This document shows, in pieces, positions 24,650 through 32,024 of a stretch of DNA of 64,000 nucleotides. The stretch's first letter is position 1, and each line of letters begins with the position of its first letter. The notes below the pieces were generated by a model, which did no database searches, was not told where the DNA came from, and saw only the letters and a program-made list of their open reading frames with translations. The stretch is taken from the NCBI GenBank assembly GCA_041480065.1, contig JBGOZF010000010.1, positions 1 through 64,000 on the forward strand, written 5' to 3'. This DNA is from Fen-999 sp041480065. GTDB lineage: Bacteria > Pseudomonadota > Gammaproteobacteria > Burkholderiales > Rhodocyclaceae. The translations under genes and the position numbers were made by a program.

Positions 24650-26140
24650 TCATATCTTCTTTTTCTTCAGCGCCGCCTCGAGATGTTCGCAGACGGTGCG
24701 CAGAATCTTCACCCGCGCATAGCCCTTGTCGTTGGCCTCGACCAGGGTCCACGGCGCGTCGCCGGTGCTCGTTCGATCCACCATGTCGCAGACCGCCGCG
24801 TGATAGGCATCCCACTTCTTGCGATTGCGCCAGTCTTCCTCGGTGATCTTGAAGCGCTTGAACTCGATGTTCTCGCGCTCCTTGAAGCGCTTCAATTGCT
24901 CGTCGCGGCCGATCTGCAGCCAGAACTTGAGGACGATGGCGCCGGCCTCGACCAGCTCGTGTTCGAAGTCGTTGATCTCGGTATAGGCGCGCAGCCAGTC
25001 GGCCTCCGCGCAATAGCCCTCGACGCGTTCGACCAGGACGCGGCCGTACCAGGAACGATCGAATATGGCGGCCCTGCCCGTGCGCGGCAAATGCCGCCAA
25101 AAGCGCCACAGGTAGGGCTGCGCGCGCTCCTCCTCGGTCGGTGCGGCAACGGGAATGGTCTGGTACTGGCGGGCGTCGACCGCCGCGGTGATGCGGCGGA
25201 TGGCGCCGCCCTTGCCGGCGGCATCGGAGCCTTCGAAGACGCAGATCAGCGAATGCTGCTTGAAACGGGGATCGCGCACCAGCTCGGACAGCCGCCCCTG
25301 CCACCGGGCCAGTTGGTTGTCGTAATCCTTCTTGGTCAGCTTGTGCGTCAGATCGAGTTCGGACAGCACATCGCGACCGTCGATGTTCGGCGGCACCGGC
25401 GGTGCCACCGGCGTCGCCCGCTTGTGCTTGTCGGCCAGGCGCTGCTTCAGCGAATCGAGCAGGATGCGGCCGGCCGTCAGCGAACGGTAGCGGTCGTCGC
25501 TCCCCTCGACGATGATCCAGGGCGCCCAGGGCGTATTGGTCATCCGCAACACGTGGCCGGCGACTTCCTGGAGTTTTTCGTAGGTCTTCAGGCGGTCCCA
25601 GTTCCACTTGGTCACGCGCCAAGCCGTGTGCGGATCCTTTTCCAGTGCCTTGAGGCGCTTCTTCTGGCCATCCTTGGTCAGGTGGAACCAGAACTTGAGT
25701 ACCAGCGCGCCCTCGTTCACCAGCATGGCCTCGAAGCGGTTGATCTGGTCGATGCGCTGGTCGAGCGCGAACTTGCTCATCTTGTCTTCGATGCTGTAGT
25801 GGATCGGGCTCGAGTACCACGAGCCGGCGAAGATGCCGATGCGCCCCTTGGGCGGCAGCGCACGCCAGTAGCGCCACATGTAGGGCCGGTCGCGCTCCTC
25901 GTCGGTGGGCTCGGAAAAGGCCAGCGTCGAGATGAAGCGCGGGTCCATCCACTCGTAGAGGATGTTGATGGTCTCGCCCTTGCCGGCACCGTCCTGGCCG
26001 CTGACGAGGACGACGACCGGGATCTTGCCCTTTTCCTTGAGTTCGTACTGGGCGTCGAGGAGCGCCGCACGCAGTGCGGGTACCTCCTTGCGATAGCTTT
26101 CCTTGCTGATCTTGTGACCCAGTTCCGCAGATTCGAACAT
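24650..26140 (-). CDS. pap: Polyphosphate:AMP phosphotransferase (two-domain PPK2)
   Basis: 496 residues with two fused PPK2 domains. Each has a Walker A loop (GQDGAGKGETIN about residue 50; GSDAAGKGGAIRR about residue 308) and a lid segment (WRYWRALPPKGRIGIF; WRFWRHLPRTGRAAIFDRSWYG). The N-terminal copy has FAGSWY where the C-terminal one has FDRSWYG, so the second domain is probably the active one, as in known class II enzymes. They phosphorylate AMP to ADP with polyphosphate. The start at 26140 (MFESAELGHK) overlaps the stop of rsmE (ATGA) and follows GGGGAG. An origin in a polyphosphate-storing organism is possible, with phoU nearby. Confidence 0.92.
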   Translation of the reverse strand: MFESAELGHKISKESYRKEVPALRAALLDAQYELKEKGKIPVVVLVSGQDGAGKGETINILYEWMDPRFISTLAFSEPTDEERDRPYMWRYWRALPPKGRIGIFAGSWYSSPIHYSIEDKMSKFALDQRIDQINRFEAMLVNEGALVLKFWFHLTKDGQKKRLKALEKDPHTAWRVTKWNWDRLKTYEKLQEVAGHVLRMTNTPWAPWIIVEGSDDRYRSLTAGRILLDSLKQRLADKHKRATPVAPPVPPNIDGRDVLSELDLTHKLTKKDYDNQLARWQGRLSELVRDPRFKQHSLICVFEGSDAAGKGGAIRRITAAVDARQYQTIPVAAPTEEERAQPYLWRFWRHLPRTGRAAIFDRSWYGRVLVERVEGYCAEADWLRAYTEINDFEHELVEAGAIVLKFWLQIGRDEQLKRFKERENIEFKRFKITEEDWRNRKKWDAYHAAVCDMVDRTSTGDAPWTLVEANDKGYARVKILRTVCEHLEAALKKKKI

Positions 26141-26868
26141 CAGAAATCTCCCCATAGAGCCATCATTGCCGACAACGCCGCCATCGCCGCCGTTTCGGTA
26201 CGCAAGACCCGCGGCCCGAGACTCAGGCCGCGGAAGCCGGCGCTGGCAGCAGCCGCCAATTCGCCGTCTTCGAATCCACCTTCCGGCCCGACCAACAAGG
26301 TCACTCCGCCGGCCGGCCTCGACATCTGCGCCAGGCGCAGATCCGCACCAGGCGCCAGTATCAGCCGAATGTCATTCTGCCCCGCGGCTTCGCCCAGGAA
26401 TTGAGTTAGGTCAACGGGTGTGGCCACCTGGGGTACGCGGTTGCGACGGCATTGTTCGCAGGCGGCCACCGCCACGTTTTGCCAATGCATGACGCGCCGC
26501 TCCATGCGTTCGCCGGAAAGCCTCATCACGCTGCGTCGGGCAACGAGCGGCCGAAATTCCGCCGCGCCGAGCTCGACGCCCTTCTGGATGATCCAGTCCA
26601 TCTTGTCCGCGGCAGGCAATGCCTGGGCGATGGTCAGCCGCAGCGGTGCTTCGCGGTCTTCGGCAATGAAGAACTCCAGGGCCACGGCGACTGTCTTACC
26701 CGTACGCCGCAAATGCCCGCGCCACTCGCCGCCGCGGCCGTCGAACAACTCGACGGTGTCACCTTCGGCGAGACGCAGCACCCGGGTCGCGTGGTGCGCC
26801 GCCTCGGGCGGCAGATCCACGATAGCGCCCGGGGCCAGCGGGAATGGGCAATAGAAGCGAGCTATCAT
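26140..26868 (-). CDS. rsmE: 16S rRNA (uracil-1498-N3)-methyltransferase
   Basis: 242 residues. A PUA-like N-terminus (FYCPFPLAPGAIVDLPPEAAHHATRVLRLAEGD) is followed by a SPOUT methyltransferase domain with the AdoMet knot LLVGPEGGFEDGE and LGPRVLRTETAAMAAL. It methylates U1498 of 16S rRNA in assembled 30S subunits. It is translationally coupled to the polyphosphate enzyme gene downstream. The start gives the conserved family N-terminus. Confidence 0.95.
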   Translation of the reverse strand: MIARFYCPFPLAPGAIVDLPPEAAHHATRVLRLAEGDTVELFDGRGGEWRGHLRRTGKTVAVALEFFIAEDREAPLRLTIAQALPAADKMDWIIQKGVELGAAEFRPLVARRSVMRLSGERMERRVMHWQNVAVAACEQCRRNRVPQVATPVDLTQFLGEAAGQNDIRLILAPGADLRLAQMSRPAGGVTLLVGPEGGFEDGELAAAASAGFRGLSLGPRVLRTETAAMAALSAMMALWGDF

Positions 26869-26903
26869 CGAGCGATTATTCCATAACCGACAAGGAGCGA
26901 GTC

Positions 26904-27461
26904 ATGGCAGCCACCCAACCCCCCGTCTGCAACTTCGGCTGGCAGGCCATCGATTTCGATTTGCCCGGCGTCGATGGCCGGCGCCACAGCCTCGCCTCGG
27001 CGCGAGGTGCCAAGGGTCTGCTGGTGATGTTCATCTGCAACCACTGCCCCTACGTCAAGGCCGTGATCCCCCGCATCGTCCGCGATACCCGGGAACTCGC
27101 CACGCTCGGCATCGGCAGCATCGCCATCATGAGCAACGATGCGACCGACTATCCGGAGGATTCCTGGGACAACATGGTGAAAGTGGCGCGCGAGATGGAC
27201 TTCCCCTTCCCCTACGTCATCGACGAAAGCCAAGAGATCGCCCGCGCCTACGGCGCCGTGTGCACCCCGGACTTCTTCGGCTTCAACGCCGACCTGAAGC
27301 TGCAATACCGCGGCCGACTCGATGAGTCGCGCAAGGAGACCGCGCCCGAACGCGTGCGTCGCGATTTGTTCGAGGCAATGAAGCAGGTGGCGCTGACGAG
27401 CGCAGGCCCTGAAGAGCAAATCGCCTCGATCGGTTGCTCGATCAAGTGGAAGGGCGCTTAG
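26904..27461 (+). CDS. Thioredoxin-fold (AhpC/TSA-redoxin type) protein
   Basis: 185 residues from the ATG at 26904, preceded by AAGGAGCGAG. It has a peroxiredoxin/thioredoxin-like fold with a CNHC pair (Cys45 and Cys48 in FICNHCPYVKAVIPR) and the conserved GAVCTPDFFGF proline turn. Members of this group are annotated as thioredoxin family or putative peroxiredoxins; the true reaction is not established. No export signal, so cytoplasmic. Its 3' end overlaps the convergent cbbR gene by 20 bp. Confidence 0.85.
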   Translation: MAATQPPVCNFGWQAIDFDLPGVDGRRHSLASARGAKGLLVMFICNHCPYVKAVIPRIVRDTRELATLGIGSIAIMSNDATDYPEDSWDNMVKVAREMDFPFPYVIDESQEIARAYGAVCTPDFFGFNADLKLQYRGRLDESRKETAPERVRRDLFEAMKQVALTSAGPEEQIASIGCSIKWKGA

Positions 27462-28398
27462 CCCGCTTCGCCTTAACCGGCACGATCGGCGCCTGCTCGA
27501 CGATCAGGCGCGGGCCTTGCGTCCCCACGAACTCGAGAAAGGCGGCGGTGACCGGCAGCACAAGCTTGTCGGCGCGACGGACGACGTACCACTTGCGCAT
27601 GACGGGGGTGCCGACGACGTTGAGCTTGACGATGCGGCCGGCGGCCAGTTCGAGACCGATGGTGGCCTCGGAAATGAAGGAAATCCCCATGCCGGCCATC
27701 ACGGCCTGCTTGACGGTCTCGTTGTCGAGCATCTCGGTCGTGTCGCGAAGCTGGATCTCGCGCTCGGCAAAGAAACGCTCCATCGCTCCGCGCGTGCCCG
27801 AACCCGGCTCGCGGATCAGGAAAGGCTCGGCGGCCAGTTCAGCCGGCTCGACGCGGCGGCGCCCGGCCATGGGATGGTCGGCGGCAGCGATGATGACATG
27901 CGGCTGGTCGGCGAACACCGACGCCACCGTTTCGAAGTCTTTCGGCGGCACGCCCATCATCGCGAGGTCGATCTGGTTCTCCTCGAGCAGACGAACGATG
28001 GTTTCCCGGTTGTGTACGCGCAGTCTCAGGTCCGTTTCCGGATACAGCTTGCGGAACGCCACCAGAAGCCGCGGCGCGAAATACTTGGCAGTGGAGACGA
28101 CGCCCAGGATCAGCCGCCCGCCCCTGGCGCCGCGAATCGCCGCCACGGCCTCGTCGGCCTCGCGCAGTTGCTGGGTAATGCGGCGCGCGTGACGCAGCAC
28201 TTCCTCGCCTGCGGTGGTGAGGAAGATCTTCTTGCCCATCTGCTCGAACAGGGGCAGGCCGGCTTGGTCGGCCAGCGCCTGCACCTGCATCGACACCGCC
28301 GGCTGCGTAAGGTGCAATTCCTCGGCGGCACGCGAGAAGGACAGGTGGTTGGCCACCGCCTCGAAGACTTTCAACTGGCGCAGGGTAGCGTTCTTCAT
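27442..28398 (-). CDS. cbbR: LysR-family regulator of the Calvin cycle, CbbR
   Basis: 318 residues: N-terminal winged helix-turn-helix (NATLRQLKVFEAVANHLSFSRAAEELHLTQPAVS) and a periplasmic-binding-like effector domain (from about residue 90). The divergent position before cbbY-cbbM-cbbP and the CbbR-type sequence (ESGT-like PGSGTRGAMERF) identify it. CbbR activates CO2-fixation genes in response to metabolites such as RuBP, ATP or phosphoenolpyruvate depending on species. A TTAT-N7-ATAA operator lies between cbbR and cbbY and probably also mediates autoregulation. Confidence 0.94.
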   Translation of the reverse strand: MKNATLRQLKVFEAVANHLSFSRAAEELHLTQPAVSMQVQALADQAGLPLFEQMGKKIFLTTAGEEVLRHARRITQQLREADEAVAAIRGARGGRLILGVVSTAKYFAPRLLVAFRKLYPETDLRLRVHNRETIVRLLEENQIDLAMMGVPPKDFETVASVFADQPHVIIAAADHPMAGRRRVEPAELAAEPFLIREPGSGTRGAMERFFAEREIQLRDTTEMLDNETVKQAVMAGMGISFISEATIGLELAAGRIVKLNVVGTPVMRKWYVVRRADKLVLPVTAAFLEFVGTQGPRLIVEQAPIVPVKAKRAKRPST

Positions 28399-28409
28399 GG
28401 CCGTTTACT

Positions 28410-28448
28410 TTATCATCAGGATAAGAATCTGTGACTGGTCCTTATGGA
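28410..28448 (+). promoter_or_regulatory. CbbR operator copy 1 (cbbR/cbbY intergenic)
   Basis: Fits TTAT-N7-ATAA-N6-GTGA-N6-CTTAT-N2-A. The TTATC/GATAA arms are a perfect inverted repeat with a 5-bp centre and follow the LysR T-N11-A rule. Two further copies, aligned without gaps over 39 bp, lie before cbbM (29194) and cbbP (30737). It ends 24 bp before the cbbY start, so the leader is short. Confidence 0.7.
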
Positions 28449-28472
28449 TGACTGCGACTACGCTCGCGCACC

Positions 28473-29264
28473 ATGCACCTTCAAGCCCTGATATTCGACG
28501 TCGACGGCACCCTGGCCGACACCGAGCGCGACGGCCATCGGCCGGCCTTCAATGCGGCCTTTGCCGAGCACGGACTGGACTGGCACTGGAACGAGACCCT
28601 CTACGGCGAACTGCTCGCGGTCACCGGCGGCAAGGAGCGCATGCGCCACTACGCGCAGACCTACGACCCCGCTTTCCTGGCGCAACCGGATGCCGACGAG
28701 CTGGTGACGGCGCTTCACGCCACCAAGACCCGGCACTACCTGTCCTTGCTTAGGACGGGTGCCATCCCGCTGCGTCCCGGCGTCGCCCGGCTGATCCGGG
28801 AAGCCCGGGCCGCCGGCCTGCGGCTCGCCATCGCCACCACGACGACACCGGAGAATGTCACCACGCTGCTGGCCGCCAGCCTGGCCCCCGAAGCCGCCGC
28901 ATGGTTCGCGGTCATCGGCGCCGGCGATGTCGTGCCGGCGAAGAAGCCCGCTCCCGACATCTACCTTTGGGTGCTGGAGCGCTTGCGGCTGCCCGCTGCT
29001 GCCTGTCTTGCCATCGAGGATTCGGCCAACGGACTGGAGGCCGCACTCGGCGCCGGCCTGACGACGGTGATTATCGAAAGCGAGTACACCACGGGTCAGG
29101 ATTTCAGCGGAGCACTGGCCGTATTACCCGATCTCGCCGCGACCGACCTTGCCTCGTTACGCCTATGGCATGCTAGCATATATAAGCCCTCGCTTATGCG
29201 TACAATAACTATTTGTGACTATTGCTTATACACTATGATCGCTACCATGCGTATCACTCGCTAA
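28473..29264 (+). CDS. cbbY: CbbY: HAD-family xylulose-1,5-bisphosphate phosphatase
   Basis: 263 residues. HAD motif I is FDVDGTLADTERDGH (nucleophile and acid/base Asp), followed by the CbbY cap signature YGELLAVTGGKERMRHYAQ, the motif III lysine in AKKPAPDIY and motif IV IEDSANGLEAA. CbbY removes xylulose 1,5-bisphosphate, an inhibitory by-product of RuBisCO. The last 25 or so codons (SIYKPSLMRTITICDYCLY to the end) are encoded by the cbbM operator region, so this tail is probably not under selection as protein. No clear ribosome binding site precedes the ATG. Confidence 0.9.
   Translation: MHLQALIFDVDGTLADTERDGHRPAFNAAFAEHGLDWHWNETLYGELLAVTGGKERMRHYAQTYDPAFLAQPDADELVTALHATKTRHYLSLLRTGAIPLRPGVARLIREARAAGLRLAIATTTTPENVTTLLAASLAPEAAAWFAVIGAGDVVPAKKPAPDIYLWVLERLRLPAAACLAIEDSANGLEAALGAGLTTVIIESEYTTGQDFSGALAVLPDLAATDLASLRLWHASIYKPSLMRTITICDYCLYTMIATMRITR
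29194..29232 (+). promoter_or_regulatory. CbbR operator copy 2 (upstream of cbbM, inside the cbbY 3' end)
   Basis: Same 39-bp pattern as copies 1 and 3 (TTAT-N7-ATAA-N6-GTGA-N6-CTTAT-N2-A). A second palindrome, ATAAG-N6-CTTAT (29182-29197), shares its left edge, giving an extended site. It lies 65 bp before the cbbM ATG and entirely within the cbbY frame. Confidence 0.7.
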
Positions 29265-29296
29265 ACGCCCAATGTCGAAAGAACAGGAGCAACACC

Positions 29297-30676
29297 ATGG
29301 ATCAGTCGAACCGCTACGCCAACCTCAGCCTCAAGGAAGCCGATCTCATCAAGGGCGGCAAGCATGTGCTGTGCGCCTACATCATGAAGCCGAAGGCCGG
29401 CTACAACTACCTCGAGACGGCCGCGCACTTCGCCGCAGAGTCCTCGACCGGCACCAACGTCGAGGTGTGCACCACCGACGATTTCACCAAGGGCGTAGAC
29501 GCGCTGGTCTATGAGATCGACCCGGCCCGCGAACTGACGAAGATCGCCTACCCGGTCGAACTGTTCGACCGCAACATCATCGACGGCCGCGCCATGCTCG
29601 CCTCTTTCCTTACGCTGACCATCGGCAACAACCAGGGCATGGGCGACGTCGAGTACGCCAAGATGCACGATTTCTATCTGCCGCCCTGCTACTTGCAGTT
29701 GTTCGACGGTCCTTCGATGAACATCGCCGACATGTGGCGCGTGCTTGGCCGTCCCATGGTTGACGGCGGCATGGTGGTCGGCACCATCATCAAGCCCAAG
29801 CTCGGCCTGCGGCCGCAGCCTTTCGCCGATGCCTGCCACATGTTCTGGCTCGGCGGCGACTTCATCAAGAACGACGAACCGCAGGGCAACCAGATCTTCG
29901 CCCCGCTCAAGGAAACCATGAAGGCGGTTGCCGACGCCATGCGCCGCGCCCAGGACGCCACCGGCGAGGCCAAGCTGTTCTCCGCCAACATCACCGCCGA
30001 CGACCCCGCCGAGATGATCGCCCGCGGCGAATACATCCTCGAGACTTTCGCCGAAAACGCCTCCCACATCGCCTTCCTGGTCGACGGCTATGTCGCCGGC
30101 CCGACCGCCGTCACCACCTGCCGCCGCAACTTCCCGCAGCAATTCCTGCACTTCCACCGCGCCGGCCATGGCGCCGTCACCAGCCCGCAATCCATGCGCG
30201 GCTACACCTCCTTCGTGCATTGCAAGATGACCCGCCTGATGGGCGCTTCCGGCATGCATACCGGTACCATGGGCTACGGCAAGATGGAAGGCGTCGCCGA
30301 CGACAAGAACATCGCCTACATGCTCGAACGCGATTCCGCCGACGGCCCCTACTACCAGCAGGAATGGCTGGGCATGAAGGCGACCACGCCGATCATCTCC
30401 GGCGGCATGAACGCCATCCGCCTGCCCGGCTTCTTCGACAACCTCGGCCACTCGAATGTCATCCAGACCTCGGGTGGCGGCGCCTTCGGCCACAAGGACG
30501 GCGGCACCGCCGGCGCCAAGTCGCTGCGCCAGGCGCAGGATGCCTGGCAAAAAGGCGTCAACCTGGTCGAGTACGCAATGGACCATGCGGAACTCCGAGG
30601 CGCCTTCGAAAGCTTCGCCAAGGACTCCGACAAGCTCTACCCCGGCTGGCGCGAAGCCTTGAAGGTCGGCCGCTAG
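29297..30676 (+). CDS. cbbM: Ribulose-1,5-bisphosphate carboxylase, form II
   Basis: 459 residues from the ATG at 29297, preceded by an AGGAGC site; the frame stays open upstream to 29222. Key residues fall exactly at form II positions: Lys166 (TIIKPKLG), carbamylated Lys191 with Asp193 and Glu194 (FIKNDEP), and loop-6 Lys329 (GYGKMEG). It carboxylates RuBP to two 3-phosphoglycerates. Form II enzymes have no small subunit and suit high CO2 and low O2. No cbbQ or cbbO activase genes follow, unlike many form II operons; cbbP is next. The RuBisCO-like protein alternative is ruled out by the intact active site. Confidence 0.98.
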   Translation: MDQSNRYANLSLKEADLIKGGKHVLCAYIMKPKAGYNYLETAAHFAAESSTGTNVEVCTTDDFTKGVDALVYEIDPARELTKIAYPVELFDRNIIDGRAMLASFLTLTIGNNQGMGDVEYAKMHDFYLPPCYLQLFDGPSMNIADMWRVLGRPMVDGGMVVGTIIKPKLGLRPQPFADACHMFWLGGDFIKNDEPQGNQIFAPLKETMKAVADAMRRAQDATGEAKLFSANITADDPAEMIARGEYILETFAENASHIAFLVDGYVAGPTAVTTCRRNFPQQFLHFHRAGHGAVTSPQSMRGYTSFVHCKMTRLMGASGMHTGTMGYGKMEGVADDKNIAYMLERDSADGPYYQQEWLGMKATTPIISGGMNAIRLPGFFDNLGHSNVIQTSGGGAFGHKDGGTAGAKSLRQAQDAWQKGVNLVEYAMDHAELRGAFESFAKDSDKLYPGWREALKVGR

Positions 30677-30736
30677 CCAACGCCGCAGGCCATCCCGACG
30701 GCATCAGTATCACCACGGCATCGAACCATAATGTCC

Positions 30737-30775
30737 TTATTCCCATGATAAGAAAAAGTGAATGGCACTTATGGA
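30737..30775 (+). promoter_or_regulatory. CbbR operator copy 3 with predicted cbbP promoter
   Basis: Same 39-bp pattern, closest to copy 1 (both end CTTATGGATG). The CTTAT/ATAAG arms are a perfect inverted repeat. TGGCAC (30763-30768) and TTAAAT (30785-30790), 16 bp apart, could be the promoter boxes. It implies that cbbP and the genes after it can be transcribed separately from cbbM. Confidence 0.65.
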
Positions 30776-30858
30776 TGGGGGGAGTTAAATTTTGTCCCGC
30801 GGGTCGCGGGTTTCCGTGGTCCGCATTTCTCCACTCCCTCTGGCGTAAGCCAGATTCG

Positions 30859-30885
30859 CCCCGCCCCGCAAGGGGTGGGGGTTTT
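30859..30885 (+). terminator. Terminator-like hairpin before cbbP
   Basis: CCCCGCCCC-GCAA-GGGGTGGGG (9-bp stem with one G-U pair) followed by GTTTT. It may end cbbM transcripts or attenuate transcription that starts at operator copy 3. Confidence 0.7.
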
Positions 30886-30923
30886 CTTGCCGGGATGGAA
30901 ACGGTAGCGGCCGGACCAAAACG

Positions 30924-30984
30924 GGCAACGCCAGGACGCAGCGGTGCGCTTGGCCAAACCGCGGCAGGCAACGCCAGAACGCAG
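30924..30984 (+). repeat. 18-bp direct repeat pair in the cbbP leader
   Basis: GGCAACGCCAGGACGCAG (30924-30941) and GGCAACGCCAGAACGCAG (30967-30984) differ by one base and are 43 bp apart, start to start. They lie just before the cbbP ribosome binding site. The role is unknown. Confidence 0.5.
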
Positions 30985-31008
30985 AATTTTCATTAGAGGG
31001 GAGAAATC

Positions 31009-31893
31009 ATGTCCATCAAGCATCCGATCATCGCGGTCACCGGTTCTTCCGGCGCCGGCACGACAACGGTCAAGCGCTCTTTCGAGCATATCTTCCGGCG
31101 CGAAAAGATCACCTCGGCGGTGATCGAAGGCGACAGCATGCACAAGTACGACCGTGCCGAAATGAAGAAGGTGATCGCCGAGGCCGAGGCGCGCAACGAC
31201 TGCAACCTACCGACGCACTTCGGCCCCGCCTGCAACGAACTGGCCGAGCTCGAGAACATTTTCAAGACCTACGGCGACACAGGCCACGGCCGGCGCCGCT
31301 ATTACCTCCACAACGAGGACGAGGCCAAACCCTACGGCCAGCAGCCCGGCACCTTCACACCGTGGGAGAACCTGCCCGAACACACCGATCTGCTGTTCTA
31401 CGAAGGCCTGCACGGCGCCTACGTCGGTGACGATGCCGACGTGAACCAGCACGTCGACCTCGCCATCGGCGTAGTGCCGGTGGTTAACCTCGAGTGGATC
31501 CAGAAGATCCATCGCGACACCGCCGGTCGCGGCTACTCGGTCGAAGCCGTCACCCACACCATCCTGCGGCGCATGTCCGACTATGTGAACTACATCTGCC
31601 CGCAGTTTTCGCGCACCCACATCAATTTCCAGCGCGTGCCGGTGGTCGACACCTCCAACCCCTTCATCACCCGCGACATCCCGACCCTGGACGAATCCCT
31701 GGTCGTGATCCGTTTCCGCGACCCGCACGGCGTCGATTTCCCGTATCTGTTGACCATGATTCACGATTCCTTCATGTCGCGACCGAACATCATCGTCGTA
31801 CCCGGCGGCAAGATGGAACTGGCGATGCAGATCGTGCTGTCGCCCATCATCCTGGATCTGATGGAAAAAAAGTGGAAGCGCAGCAATAAGTAA
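31009..31893 (+). CDS. cbbP: Phosphoribulokinase
   Basis: 294 residues, the class I (proteobacterial) type. The P-loop GSSGAGTTTV lies at residues 12-21, with EGDSMHKYDR for the substrate and catalytic Asp region, and LFYEGLHGAYVGDDADVNQHVDLAIGVVPVVNLEWIQKIHRD. It phosphorylates ribulose 5-phosphate to RuBP for RuBisCO. Class I enzymes are usually activated by NADH and inhibited by AMP. GGGGAGAAATC precedes the ATG. It sits between cbbM and transketolase in the CBB cluster. Confidence 0.97.
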   Translation: MSIKHPIIAVTGSSGAGTTTVKRSFEHIFRREKITSAVIEGDSMHKYDRAEMKKVIAEAEARNDCNLPTHFGPACNELAELENIFKTYGDTGHGRRRYYLHNEDEAKPYGQQPGTFTPWENLPEHTDLLFYEGLHGAYVGDDADVNQHVDLAIGVVPVVNLEWIQKIHRDTAGRGYSVEAVTHTILRRMSDYVNYICPQFSRTHINFQRVPVVDTSNPFITRDIPTLDESLVVIRFRDPHGVDFPYLLTMIHDSFMSRPNIIVVPGGKMELAMQIVLSPIILDLMEKKWKRSNK

Positions 31894-31968
31894 GTGGCTG
31901 CGCGCCCCGCCATCGGACCGGTATGACATCGGTCCCATTCAATCGACAACACAAGGGGTCGGGTTTGC

Positions 31969-31982
31969 CCGATAATTATCGG
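31969..31982. promoter_or_regulatory. Perfect 14-bp palindrome upstream of transketolase
   Basis: CCGATAATTATCGG lies in the 131-bp gap between cbbP and transketolase. It is preceded by a GGACCG/CGGTCC inverted repeat (31915-31935). The GATAA/TTATC arms resemble those of the CbbR sites in inverted order. It may be an operator; nothing else supports this. Confidence 0.35.
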
Positions 31983-32024
31983 CTTGCCCGTACCGCCACC
32001 AACCAGGTACGACGAGGAAACCAA

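Larger units (their letters stand above)
30677..31008 (+). other. cbbM-cbbP intergenic leader with serial hairpins
   Basis: 332 bp without a gene. Downstream of operator copy 3 come three hairpins in a row: CCCGCG/CGCGGG (30796-30810), TCTGGC/GCCAGA with GTAA loop (30839-30854), and a terminator-like stem (30859-30881). An 18-bp direct repeat pair follows, then the cbbP ribosome site GGGGAG. The order operator, promoter, hairpins, terminator, gene resembles an attenuated leader, though the terminator may simply end cbbM transcripts. Confidence 0.5.

Noticed and set aside
29222..29296. Extended N-terminus for cbbM from 29222
   Set aside because: It overlaps cbbY and the operator, and conserved form II numbering (Lys166, Lys191, Lys329) matches only with the ATG at 29297.
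30924..30984. CRISPR-like repeat
   Set aside because: Only two imperfect 18-bp units with no further copies and no cas genes.
31862..31874. A-rich run near the cbbP 3' end as a frameshift site
   Set aside because: The normal frame already gives the full conserved PRK C-terminus, so no shift is needed.
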